A stretch of 64,000 nucleotides of DNA, from NCBI GenBank assembly GCA_963680875.1, contig OY804589.1:15296028-15360027 (forward strand), read 5' to 3'. How positions within the stretch are numbered: the stretch's first letter is position 1; every line of letters starts with the position of its first letter. This document shows positions 33,532 through 44,400 of this stretch, piece after piece. This DNA is from Bathymodiolus brooksi (lineage: Eukaryota; Mollusca; Bivalvia; Mytilida; Modiolidae). The position numbers were made by a program, and so were the translations under genes. The notes beneath the pieces are model-generated. The model ran no database searches and was not told the origin of the DNA. It saw only the letters and a program-made list of their open reading frames with translations.

Positions 33532-33789
33532 CAGTGCGGTCTTATGTATGGGCACAATGGACAGTTGCCCGGTGGTCACACAAGCAAATGAACCCCATGC
33601 TAATCTATGTATGTTGTATACGGCATAATTTTTAATTTTTAAACACTGATTTTGTTGGAAGTATCAATACAAGAAATATATGTTTAATTTTATCGACCAT
33701 TTATAATTTATTTCTGTGAGTGTTTGTATAGATATGGGCCTCAGTGCACTGTTTTGACCGGGGCCTATATTGCTGACATGACGGCGCTG
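33532..33789. mobile_element. hAT-like MITE with perfect 8-bp target duplication
   Basis: The element starts CAGTGCGGTC and ends ACGGCGCTG, imperfect short inverted repeats. The 8-base sequence ACCGTACG lies immediately on both sides (33524-33531 and 33790-33797). The interior contains GCCCGGTGGTC and GACCGGGGCC. It is 258 bp with no transposase. An 8-bp duplication is characteristic of hAT transposons. Confidence 0.8.
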
Positions 33790-33854
33790 ACCGTACGTCA
33801 TTCATCATTTACACTTCATGAATATATATCGGCTGTACATAGCATGGTATAAGA

Positions 33855-34030
33855 TAAGATTTTTATTTTCCTAATCATAGGGCCCAAAATGGGCATATTA
33901 ATCAACAACATGAAGATCATTCATACATCAACATTTACAATCATTCACACTAATTTTAATCATTATTTGGAGACAAACACAAAGAAAACAAAGAGAAATA
34001 ATAATACGGAGGAAAGAGTCAGTCAGCCAC
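33855..34030 (-). mobile_element. Possible LINE 3' end
   Basis: AAGATTTTTATTTTCCTAAT followed by CATAGGGCCCAAAATGGGC looks like the reverse complement of a retroposon 3' terminus with a polyadenylation-like end. This is a weak call from pattern only. Confidence 0.3.
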
Positions 34031-34538
34031 AAAGAGGATACTATTTATGAATATATTTATTATATTAAAAAGTGGGCCAATATTGCTTATGTATGTTGGT
34101 TGCATTAATTGATATTTTCGTAATAAACTCTTTTCTTATGGCTTAAAAGACCATACTTTCATTTTACAGACACCGGCGTCTACTATCCCCTTTAGGCTTT
34201 ATAATGGTTGATACCACCCGCGTACTAGTACTAGTTAGTATTCAATGTTTGTACTGTCCCTAGTGCAACAATAAAAGATTCCATACTTTTTTCTCATACT
34301 TTTCTATTCTACTTCATTTAACTTTCCAATGGATGTCATAGGGGATATCATTTAATTTCAAATACTAATGTCCTCTCTATAGGCCATGCCTACTCATATT
34401 ATTATGTGATATTCAACTTTCACTCAAATATATACACACTGGCCAGAGAGAAATGCTGTGCTCGCATCTAGGCAATGCCTACTCCATATTAATTATAACC
34501 AATGAATCGAGTTTACATTAGAATTTGTATTTACCCAG

Positions 34539-34623
34539 GTTTATGGTATACACCAGGGACAAACAGCACACAACAAGATACATCCATTCTTAAGACGTTG
34601 CTACAGGAACTACCACCGTCAAT
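34539..34623 (+). CDS. DUF4874/DUF4832-like gene, exon 5 (residues 157-185)
   Basis: The acceptor is GTATTTACCCAG and the donor AAT|GTAAGT. It completes the split Gly and reads LWYTPGTNSTQQDTSILKTL, then LQELPPS, then splits an Ile codon. It carries a glycosylation sequon (Asn165-Ser-Thr). The WYT after the Gly-rich strand and the ILKTLLQELP helix match the family layout. It is short, but both phases agree with its neighbours. Confidence 0.87.
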
Positions 34624-35308
34624 GTAAGTTATCAAAGTTATATCCCTTATAGGTAACATAATACAAACGAAAGTAACATACGAATCGTATACTTAGTAAT
34701 CTAATTAAAATTAACTGTTTGGTGTAACTTTGTTTTCTTTGGCGATGCATTAACATCTAACGACATCCCGTATGGGGTCACGTCAGAGTTCATTTTCAAC
34801 TGACCAATCGATGATGAACATACTAAATTACAATAAGTATTCATTACAAGATGAATGTCAAAAGAATAAATATGTTAATTTACTTTGGATCAATTTGATA
34901 ATGTAGTACGTTTTCAGGGGCGGATCCAGGGGGGCGCGCCCCCTAAAATTGGAAAAAATATGATTTTTTTGGCGTAAAATCGTGCTTTTTCACAGGAAAT
35001 ACCCCAACATTTTTAGCGCCTCCCTCCGCTCTGCGCAATATTTTTAAGTGCCCCTTTCCCCTAACTTGAAATCCTGGATCCGCCCTGGTTTTGTTCAACT
35101 GAAAACCGTAGTGAGATATACAGTAATAAAACCAAACAATATGGTTTGTTCATTCTGGACATATATGTGTTCCTCCCTATTCTCGGTATCAGATTTCAAG
35201 GTTGGTCCTAATGCAAAATTTTTGCATCTAATCTCACGTTCAAACAAGAAAGAGAAAATGAAGAAATTGTTTAAAACAAGAGTAATACCATGTTTTTTTT
35301 TATTGCAG
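34624..35308 (+). other. Intron 5
   Basis: It contains the small TIR element at 34915-35087 and otherwise unremarkable sequence ending in a T-run and GCAG at 35308. Confidence 0.65.
34915..35087. mobile_element. Small TIR element (CAGGGGCGGATCC type)
   Basis: The left end CAGGGGCGGATCCAGG and the right end CCTGGATCCGCCCTG are inverted repeats. GTTTT is present directly on both sides (34910-34914, 35088-35092), which may be a 5-bp target duplication. The interior begins with a G/C palindrome (GGGGGGCGCGCCCCC). There is no coding capacity. Confidence 0.8.
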
Positions 35309-35373
35309 ACCAGTACAGATTCCTCACCCAGACTATAAAAGGATCCCAGGGCAGTCAACAACAACACGTTTAG
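35309..35373 (+). CDS. DUF4874/DUF4832-like gene, exon 6 (residues 185-207)
   Basis: The acceptor is a T-run ending ATTGCAG and the donor TTAG|GTAAGA. It completes Ile185 and reads PVQIPHPDYKRIPGQSTTTRL, then splits a Gly codon. Family members have a strand of the type xVQxRxPxYK here, which this matches well. At 65 bp it would be missed by most gene finders. Confidence 0.87.
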
Positions 35374-35566
35374 GTAAGATCAAAATAGTTAAATACCTAG
35401 TACAGGGTACAGTTAAAAAATACTCGTAATCAAGATAAGTATCAATAACACCAGCAAAACATAAATTTAGATGGCAATGAAGGATAGCAGAGACGGTCAA
35501 CACGAACACCTATAAAAAAGTAAAAAACAAAACAAAAGTAAAATACAAACAAACAGAAACACAAAC

Positions 35567-35653
35567 ACCCCCCCCAAAAAAAATACAAACAAACTGAAAC
35601 AAAAACACCCCCCCCCCCCCCCCCCTAAAAAAAAAAAAAAAAAAAAAAAAAAA
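35567..35653. repeat. Poly-C / poly-A low-complexity tracts
   Basis: Two C-runs (CACCCCCCCC at about 35567 and a longer one at about 35607) are followed by an A-run to 35653. They give a Gly/Phe-rich artefact frame on the minus strand. Confidence 0.9.
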
Positions 35654-35804
35654 TCAAATAAAAAAGAAAGGAGTCTAGACCAATACAAAACGTATTGTAA
35701 TATCATAGCACACCACAAATAGTATTTACAAACCAAATTTCATATTAACATAGAAATAATATTTGTATTCATTTCAATTTATATACTAATATCATAACTC
35801 AGGT

Positions 35805-36160
35805 GCTCCGTAAGGGTAAACAATTCCTAGTCCACCTAACGAGTTACTCTTGTTACAAAACTCGATGGTAAGTCATGAGGAAAGACGGGGTTATGATTAC
35901 GACACACGGAACATAAGTTTGATGATGCTTTTGAGCTGTTATTACTACCATTATTGATTAATGGTGGGAAAGAGTGACAAAGTAATTATAGAACCGCCAA
36001 GTGAGCAATCTTCCAGCTATAGTGTTGCGAGATTACATTAAGAGAGGCAACTGAAACAACCGTCCACAGATTGACTGGTCCTTCTACACAGACACATTAT
36101 CCCGACTCCGAGCCAAATCAGTCTTTGCTCTTACTCCTTGATGTTGTATGATCACCAATT
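35805..36160 (-). repeat. Family M copy including its 5' extension
   Basis: On the plus strand: CAGGTGCTCCGTAAGGGTAA, GAGTTACTCTTGTTACAAAA, AAGTCATGAGGAAAGACGGG, then an extended region with CACACGGAACATAAG. The copy at 55185-55400 has the same order, so the family extends well beyond the core. Confidence 0.7.
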
Positions 36161-36168
36161 CTATAGTA

Positions 36169-36789
36169 TGGTCAAACCTGTATTAAGAGGTCATCTTTGG
36201 GACACAGAAAAAGTGGCCTTATAAGACAGGTGACCTCTTAAAAGAGATTCAATTCATATGAAATTTTCTATGAAGGGACAAGAAAAAGGTGACCTTTTAA
36301 TACAGGTGACTGCTTAATACAGATGACTGCTTAATAGAGGTGACTGCTTAATACAGGTGACTGCTTAATAGAGGTGATTGCTTAATAGAGGTGACTGCTT
36401 AATAGAGGTGACTGCTTAATACAGATGACTGCTTAATAGAGGTGACTGCTTAATACAGGTGACTGCTTAATAGAGGTGACTGCTTAATAGAGGTGATTGC
36501 TTGATAGAGGTGACTGCTTAATAGAGGTGACTGCTTAATACAGGTGACTGTTTAATAGAGGTAACTACTTAATAGAGGTGGCTGCTTAATAGAGGTGACT
36601 ACTTAATACAGGTGACTGCTTAATACAGGTGACTACTTAATACAGGTGACTGTTTAATACAGGTGACTGCTTAATAGAGGTGACTACTTAATAGAGGTGA
36701 CTACTTAATAGAGGTGACTGCTTAATACAGGTGACTGCTTAATAGAGGTGACTGCTTAATAGAGGTGTCCACATGGGCAGGTTTGACTG
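36169..36789. mobile_element. TA-flanked TIR element P, expanded copy
   Basis: The 5' end TGGTCAAACCTGTATTAAGA and the 3' end GGGCAGGTTTGACTG are inverted repeats flanked by TA (36167-36168, 36790-36791). The interior includes AAGAGGTCATCTTTGGGACA. The original part resembles 5356-5536 in the opposite orientation. Confidence 0.78.
36288..36767. repeat. 17-bp minisatellite, ~28 copies, inside element P
   Basis: The unit is GGTGACTGCTTAATAGA, alternating with a TACA version. The single-copy ancestor is visible as the P sequence GGTGACCTTTTAATACA at its left edge. Confidence 0.93.
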
Positions 36790-36910
36790 TACTTGTTTTT
36801 GTAATATACGACATCAGTTTATTTCTTCGTTTAGTTGTATACATGAAACTCTTGCCTTCGTCTTGGTGTGATATTTCAGTCGTAAACAACATATCGCATT
36901 TCTGTATTAG

Positions 36911-37076
36911 GTCATTACCACGAATGCCTCCTAGAAGGAGACACTAACAACATAAAGACAGCTTTCCCAGACTTGAAGCAAGATCCTGGTTCCTTGCTGT
37001 ATTTAAAGAAAGACACAGAAACCAGTGTCATTGGCGGGAAAACGTGTCATCCGGGGGATACCTCTAATCCTCCAAG
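36911..37076 (+). CDS. DUF4874/DUF4832-like gene, exon 7 (residues 207-262)
   Basis: The acceptor is TTCTGTATTAG and the donor CAAG|GTAAAT. It completes Gly207 and reads HYHECLLEGDTNNIKTAFPD, then LKQDPGSLLYLKKDTETSVI, then GGKTCHPGDTSNPP, and splits an Arg codon. GH-xx-C followed by a D-T-N stretch and later VIGGKTC (246-252) match the conserved start of DUF4832-type domains, where bacterial members have GHHNDC and VGGETC-like motifs. Cys212 and Cys252 may pair. Confidence 0.9.
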
Positions 37077-37991
37077 GTAAATGGCATTACTCAGGGAATT
37101 CGGTGGTTTTATTAAGATTGAGTGAACCGAAAATGGCATGAACGCAAACAAAAAGTACAATAAGTGTTTATTAAAGCTTGGATGTATGCATAAATATGTG
37201 CATTGTCCATCTGAATGTATCTGATCAGTCTGTTTGATGAAAGATATCACAAAGAGTTGAGCAAGGGACGCGTAGTAGTGTAGCTCAAACAATGGCCGAC
37301 ATCTTATACATGTATTCATCCTGCAGCTGTGCTTTTTGAGAACTTAAAATACATTGACTGTATCCGTAAATAGTGAAATAAATTTAACGATAAATAAAAA
37401 AAAAACTGAGCAATATTTATTTTGTTTGTATTCTTTTATTTTTATTAAGATTCTATTGTTTGCTTGGCTTGAATAGCAGGTTATTTTCATGAGTTTCAGA
37501 TTTTGGTAGACATGTATTATAGCGATTGGTTGAAAACAGCAAGACTAAAACTGTCACTCGATTTGATCTACTACTGTCGTTTTGAATCTATCATACCATT
37601 AATTCTGGTGTTTAACACCACTTTAAACAATATTTCAGTTATATCGTGGCGATTAGTTTCATGATTGGTGGAGGAGACCGGTGTACCCTGAAAAAACCAC
37701 CAATTTGTCCCTAGTCACTTAAAAACTTTATCGCATATTGTTGTATCGAGTATACCTCGCAATGAACGAGATTGGAACTTGCACCGTTAGTAGTGATAGA
37801 CACTGATTGCATCTATAGGTATTTCATACGATCAAGACCACAACGGCCCCTCGTAATTCTAAAGGAATTCATAACTTAAAATAGATTCATGTTTTTAAAA
37901 TTCTGTATTTATTTCTTCGTGGTTTTTTTTATGTGAGGCGCAGACCTATATATTAGTTTACAAAGAACTGTATATTTTGTCGCATTTACAG
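37077..37991 (+). other. Intron 7
   Basis: It contains the SINE-A copy at 37600-37855. The remainder shows nothing recognisable. Confidence 0.65.
37600..37855 (-). mobile_element. SINE-A, nearly full length
   Basis: On the plus strand: GTGTTTAACACCACTTTAAA, GTTATATCGTGGCGATTAGT, AAAACCACCAATTTG and CTCGCAATGAACGAGATTGG, ending near ACCACAACGGCCCCTC. Confidence 0.75.
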
Positions 37992-38145
37992 GAATTTATG
38001 CATTGAATCTGAGAAATTATTTAAGGATCTTCATTTGACCTACTTAAATGTAGCTGACCCTTCAGAAGCTATGCAAAATTATGAAAGAAATGGATGTTTT
38101 ACCACTATATCAAATACCCTGGGTTACAGACTTACACTTGAATCG
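37992..38145 (+). CDS. DUF4874/DUF4832-like gene, exon 8 (residues 262-313)
   Basis: The acceptor is TTGTCGCATTTACAG and the donor TCG|GTACGT. It reads NLCIESEKLFKDLHLTYLNV, then ADPSEAMQNYERNGCFTTIS, then NTLGYRLTLES. A helix followed by HLTYLN and the terminal LGYRL motif (305-309) are typical of DUF4832, where LGYRL opens the C-terminal beta-sandwich-like part. The exon ends in phase 0. The next intron is 11.6 kb because of the 9.9-kb array. Confidence 0.92.
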
Positions 38146-38424
38146 GTACGTATCTACAATTCAACAACATTGAGTTTTACCAAAAATTTTGTAAGAAAAA
38201 AAAAAAAATAAATAAACAATTTGTAGATCATTAACTGACTCAAGTGTAAAATACAAAAATGTATGTATTTTTCAAATCATTTATCACGCATGCGCACCAG
38301 CAAGTAATCTTCAGCTTTAAAGTTTTGCTGTATACTAAAGAAGAAGAAGAAGAATCGTCTCGTCCGTGTATTATTTCATTTGTCCGGAAACAGACTCAAT
38401 GTTTTGTTAATCTCTATTCCTGAT
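38146..38424 (+). other. Start of intron 8
   Basis: A segment at about 38280-38358 (CGCATGCGCACCAGCAAG ... ACTAAAGAAGAAGAAGAAG) looks like the 3' end of a LINE with an AAG-repeat tail. No other feature was seen. Confidence 0.4.
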
Positions 38425-41400
38425 TGAAACCTCCGTTCTTCTTTCATGGTATATAACCTGGCTTGTAACAAGAGAAACCTCCGTTCTCCTTTCATGGTAT
38501 ATAACCTGGCTTGTAACAAGAGAAACCTCCGTTCTCCTTTCATGGTATATAACCTGACTTGTAACAAGAGAAACCTCCGTTCTCCTTTCATGGTATATAA
38601 CCTGGCTTGTAACAAGAGAAACCTCCGTTCTCCTTTCATGCTATATAACCTGGCTTGTAACAAGAGAAACCTGCGTTCTCCTTTCATGGTATATAACCTG
38701 GTTTGTAACAAGAGAAACCTCCGTTCTCCTTTCATGGTATATAACCTGGTTTGTAACAAGAGAAACCTCCGTTCTTCTTTCATGGTATATAGCCTGGCTT
38801 GTAACAAGAGAAACCTCCGTTCTCCTTTCATGGTATATAACCTGACTTGTAACAAGAGAAACCTCCGTTCTCCTTTCATGGTATATAACCTGACTTGTAA
38901 CAAGAGAAACCTCCGTTCTCCTTTCATGGTATGTAACCTGGTTTGTAACAAGAGAAACCTCCGTTCTCCTTTCATGGTATGTAACCTGGCTTGTAACAAG
39001 AGAAACCTCCGTTCTCCTTTCATGGTATATAACATGGTTTGTAACAAGAGAAACCTCGTTCTCCTTTCATGGTATATAACCTGGTTTGTAACAAGAGAAA
39101 CCTCCGTTCTCCTTTCATGGTATATAACCTGACTTGTAACAAGAGAAACCTCCGTTCTCCTTTCATGGTATATAAACCTGACTTGTAACAAGAGAAACCT
39201 CCGTTTTCCTTTCATGGTATGTAACCTGACTTGTAACAAGAGAAACCTCCGTTCTCCTTTCATGGTATATAACCTGACTTGTAACAAGAGAAACCTCCGT
39301 TCTCCTTTCATGGTATATAACCTGGTTTGTAACAAGAGAAACCTCCGTTCTTCTTTCATGGTATATAACCTGGTTTGTAACAAGAGAAACCTTCGTTCTC
39401 CTTTCATGGTATATAACCTGACTTGTAACAAGAGAAACCTCCGTTCTCCTTTCATGGTATATAACGTGACTTGTAACAAGAGAAACCTCCGTTCTCCTTT
39501 CATGGTATGTAACCTGGTTTGTAACAAGAGAAACCTCCGTTCTCCTTTCATGGTATATAACCTGGCTTGTAACAAGAGAAACCTCCGTTCTCCTTTCATG
39601 GTATATAACCTGGCTTGTAACAAGAGAAACCTCCGTTCTCCTTTCATGGTATATAACCTGGTTTGTAACAAGAGAAACCTCCGCTCTTCTTTCATGGTAT
39701 ATAACCTGGCTTGTAACAAGAGAAACCTCCGTTCTCCTTTCATGGTATATAACCTGGCTTGTAACAAGAGAAACCTCCGTTCTCCTTTCATGGTATATAA
39801 CCTGGCTTGTAACAAGAGAAACCTCCGTTCTCCTTTCATGGTATATAACCTGGCTTGTAACAAGAGAAACCTCCGTTCTCCTTTCATGGTATATAACCTG
39901 ACTTGTAACAAGAGAAACCTCCGTTCTCCTTTCATGGTATATAACGTGACTTGTAACAAGAGAAACCTCCGTTCTCCTTTCATGGTATGTAACCTGGTTT
40001 GTAACAAGAGAAACCTCCGTTCTCCTTTCATGGTATATAACCTGGCTTGTAACAAGAGAAACCTCCGTTCTCCTTTCATGGTATATAACCTGGCTTGTAA
40101 CAAGAGAAACCTCCGTTCTCCTTTCATGGTATATAACCTGGTTTGTAACAAGAGAAACCTCCGCTCTTCTTTCATGGTATATAACCTGGCTTGTAACAAG
40201 AGAAACCTCCGTTCTCCTTTCATGGTATATAACCTGGCTTGTAACAAGAGAAACCTCCGTTCTCCTTTCATGGTATATAACCTGGCTTGTAACAAGAGAA
40301 ACCTCCGTTATCCTTTCATGGTATATAACCTGGCTTGTAACAAGAGAAACCTCCGTTCTCCTTTCATGGTATATAACCTGGCTTGTAACAAGAGAAACCT
40401 CCGTTCTCCTTTCATGGTATATAACCTGACTTGTAACAAGAGAAACCTCCGTTCTCCTTTCATGGTATATAACCTGGCTTGTAACAAGAGAAACCTCCGT
40501 TCTCCTTTCATGGTATATAACCTGGTTTGTAACAAGAGAAACCTCCGTTCTCTTTTCATGGTATATAACCTGGCTTGTAACAAGAGAAACCTCCGTTCTC
40601 CTTTCATGGTATATAACCTGGCTTGTAACAAGAGAAACCTCCGTTCTCCTTTCATGGTATATAACCTGGATTGTATCAAGAGAAACCTCCGTTCTTCTTT
40701 CATGGTATATAACCTGGCTTGTAACAAGAGAAACCTCCGTTCTTCTTTCATGGTATATAACCTGGCTTGTAACAAGAGAAACCTCCGTTCTCTTTTCATG
40801 GTATATAACCTGGCTTGTAACAAGAGAAACCTCCGTTCTCTTTTCATGGTATATAACCTGGCTTGTAACAAGAGAAACCTCCGTTCTTCTTTCATGGTAT
40901 ATAACCTGGCTTGTAACAAGAGAAACCTCCGTTCTCCTTTCATGGTATATAACCTGGCTTGTAACAAGAGAAACCTCCGTTCTTCTTTCATGGTATATAA
41001 CCTGGCTTGTAACAAGAGAAACCTCCGTTCTTCTTTCATGGTATATAACCTGGTTTGTAACAAGAGAAACCTCCGTTCTCCTTTCATGGTATATAACCTG
41101 ACTTGTAACAAGAGAAACCTCCGTTCTCCTTTCATGGTATGTAACCTGGCTTGTAACAAGAGAAACCTCCGTTCTCCTTTCATGGTATATAACCTGACTT
41201 GTAACAAGAGAAACCTCCGTTCTTCTTTCATGGTATATAACCTGGTTTGTAACAAGAGAAACCTCCGTTCTTCTTTCATGGTATATAACCTGGTTTGTAA
41301 CAAGAGAAACCTCCGTTCTCCTTTCATGGTATATAACCTGACTTGTAACAAGAGAAACCTTCGTTCTCCTTTCATGTTATATAACCTGACTTGTAACAAG

Positions 41401-44400
41401 AGAAACCTCCGTTCTTCTTTCATGGTATAAAACCTGGCGTGTAACAAGAGAAACCTCCGTTCTCCTTTCATGGTATATAACCTGGCTTGTAACAAGAGAA
41501 ACCTCCGCTCTCCTTTCATGGTATATAACTTGGCTTGTAACAAGAGAAACCTCCGTTCTCCTTTCATGTTATATAACCTGGCTTGTAACAAGAGAAACCT
41601 CCGTTCTCCTTTCATGGTATATAACCTGACTTGTAACAAGAGAAACCTCCGTTCTCCTTTCATGGTATATAACCTGGCTTGTAACAAGAGAAAGCTTCGT
41701 TCTCCTTTCATGGTATATAACCTGGCTGGTAACAAGAGAAACCTCCGTTCTCTTTTCATGGTATATAACCTGGCTTGTAACAAGAGAAACCTCCGTTCTC
41801 CTTTCATGGTATATAACCTGGCTTGTAACAAGAGAAACCTCCGTTCTCCTTTCATTGTATATAACCTGGCTTGTAACAAGAGAAACCTCCGTTCTTCTTT
41901 CATGGTATATAACCTAGCTTGTAACAAGAGAAACCTCCGTTCTTCTTTCATGGTATATAACCTGGCTTGTAACAAGAGAAACCTCCGTTCTTCTTTCATG
42001 GTATATAACCTGGCTTGTAACAAGAGAAACCTCCGTTCTCTTTTCATGGTATATAACCTGGCTTGTAACAAGAGAAACCTCCGTTCTTCTTTCATGGTAT
42101 ATAACCTGGCTTGTAACAAGAGAAACCTCCGTTCTTCTTTCATGGTATATAACCTGGCTTGTAACAAGAGAAACCTCCGTTCTCCTTTCATGGTATATAA
42201 CCTGGCTTGTAACAAGAGAAATCTCCGTTCTCCTTTCATGGTATATAACCTGGCTTGTAACAAGAGAAACCTCCGTTCTCCTTTCATGGTATATAACCTG
42301 GCTTGTAACAAGAGAAACCTCCGTTCTCCTTTCATGGTATATAACCTGGCTTGTAACAAGAGAAACCTCCGTTCTTCTTTCATGGTATATAACCTGGCTT
42401 GTAACAAGAGAAACCTCCGTTCTCCTTTCATGGTATATAACCTGGCTTGTAACAAGAGAAACCTCCGTTCTCCTTTCATGGTATATAACCTGGCTTATAA
42501 CAAGAGAAACCTCCGTTCTCCTTTCATGGTATATAACCTGGCTTGTAACAAGAGAAACCTCCGTTCTTTTTTCATGGTATATAACCTGGCTTGTAACAAG
42601 AGAAACCTCCGTTCTCCTTTCATGGTATATAACCTGGCTTGTAACAAGAGAAACCTCCGTTCTCCTTTCATGGTATATAACCTGGCTTGTAACAAGAGAA
42701 ACCTCCGTTCTTCTTTCATGGTATATAACCTGGTTTGTAACAAGAGAAACCTCCGTTCTCCTTTCATGGTATATAACCTGACTTGTAACAAGAGAAACCT
42801 TCGTTCTCCTTTCATGTTATATAACCTGACTTGTAACAAGAGAAACCTCCGTTCTTCTTTCATGGTATATAACCTGGCTTGTAACAAGAGAAACCTCCGT
42901 TCTCCTTTCATGGTATATAACCTGGCTTGTAACAAGAGAAACCTCCGTTCTCCTTTCATGGTATATAACCTGGCTTGTAACAAGAGAAACCTCCGTTCTC
43001 CTTTCATGGTATATAACCTGGCTTGTAACAAGAGAAACCTCCGTTCTTCTTTCATGGTATATAACCTGGCTTGTAACAAGAGAAACCTCCGTTCTCCTTT
43101 CATGGTATATAACCTGACTTGTAACAAGAGAAACCTCCGTTCTCCTTTCATGGTATATAACCTGGCTTGTAACAAGAGAAAGCTCCGTTCTCCTTTCATG
43201 GTATATAACTTGGCTTGTAACAAGAGAAACCTCCGTTCTCTTTTCATGGTATATAACCTGGCTTGTAACAAGAGAAACCTCCGTTCTCCTTTCATGGTAT
43301 ATAACCTGGCTTGTAACAAGAGAAACCTTCGTTCTTCTTTCATGGTATATAACCTGGCTTGTAACAAGAGAAACCTCCGTTCTTCTTTCATGGTATATAA
43401 CCTGGCTTGTAACAAGAGAAACCTTCGTTCTCCTTTCATGGTATATAACCTGGCTTGTAACAAGAGAAACCTCGTTCTCCTTTCATGGTATATAACCTGG
43501 CTTGTAACAAGAGAAACCAACGTTCTCCTTTCATGGTATATAACCTGGCTTGTAACAAGAGAAACCTCCGTTCTCCTTTCATGGTATATAACCTGGCTTG
43601 TAACAAGAGAAACCTCCGTTCTCCTTTCATGGTATATAACCTGACTTGTAACAAGAGAAACCTCCGTTCTTCTTTCATGGTATATAACCTGGTTTGTAAC
43701 AAGAGAAACCTCCGTTCTCCTTTCATGGTATATAACCTGGCTTGTAACAAGAGAAACCTCCGTTCTTCTTTCATGGTATATAACCTGGCTTATAACAAGA
43801 GAAACCTCCGTTCTCCTTTCATGGTATATAACCTGGCTTGTAACAAGAGAAACCTCCGTTCTTTTTTCATGGTATATAACCTGGCTTGTAACAAGAGAAA
43901 CCTCCGTTCTCCTTTCATGGTATATAACCTGGCTTGTAACAAGAGAAACCTCCGTTCTCCTTTCATGGTATATAACCTGGCTTGTAACAAGAGAAACCTC
44001 CGTTCTTCTTTCATGGTATATAACCTGGTTTGTAACAAGAGAAACCTCCGTTCTCCTTTCATGGTATATAACCTGACTTGTAACAAGAGAAACCTTCGTT
44101 CTCCTTTCATGTTATATAACCTGACTTGTAACAAGAGAAACCTCCGTTCTTCTTTCATGGTATATAACCTGGCTTGTAACAAGAGAAACCTCCGTTCTCC
44201 TTTCATGGTATATAACCTGGCTTGTAACAAGAGAAAACTCCGTTCTCCTTTCATGGTATATAACCTGGCTTGTAACAAGAGAAACCTCCGTTCTCCTTTC
44301 ATGGTATATAACCTGGCTTGTAACAAGAGAAACCTCCGTTCTTCTTTCATGGTATATAACCTGGCTTGTAACAAGAGAAACCTCCGTTCTCCTTTCATGG

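Larger units (their letters stand above)
30647..34538 (+). other. Intron 4, repeat-bearing
   Basis: 3.9 kb. It contains family M pieces, a poly-G tract at 32737-32769, a TIR element at 33532-33789 and a possible minus-strand LINE 3' end at about 33855-34030. The stretch 31100-32700 shows nothing recognisable. Confidence 0.6.
35374..36910 (+). other. Intron 6
   Basis: It contains poly-C and poly-A tracts (35567-35653), a family M copy and the expanded element P with its 17-bp array. Confidence 0.7.
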
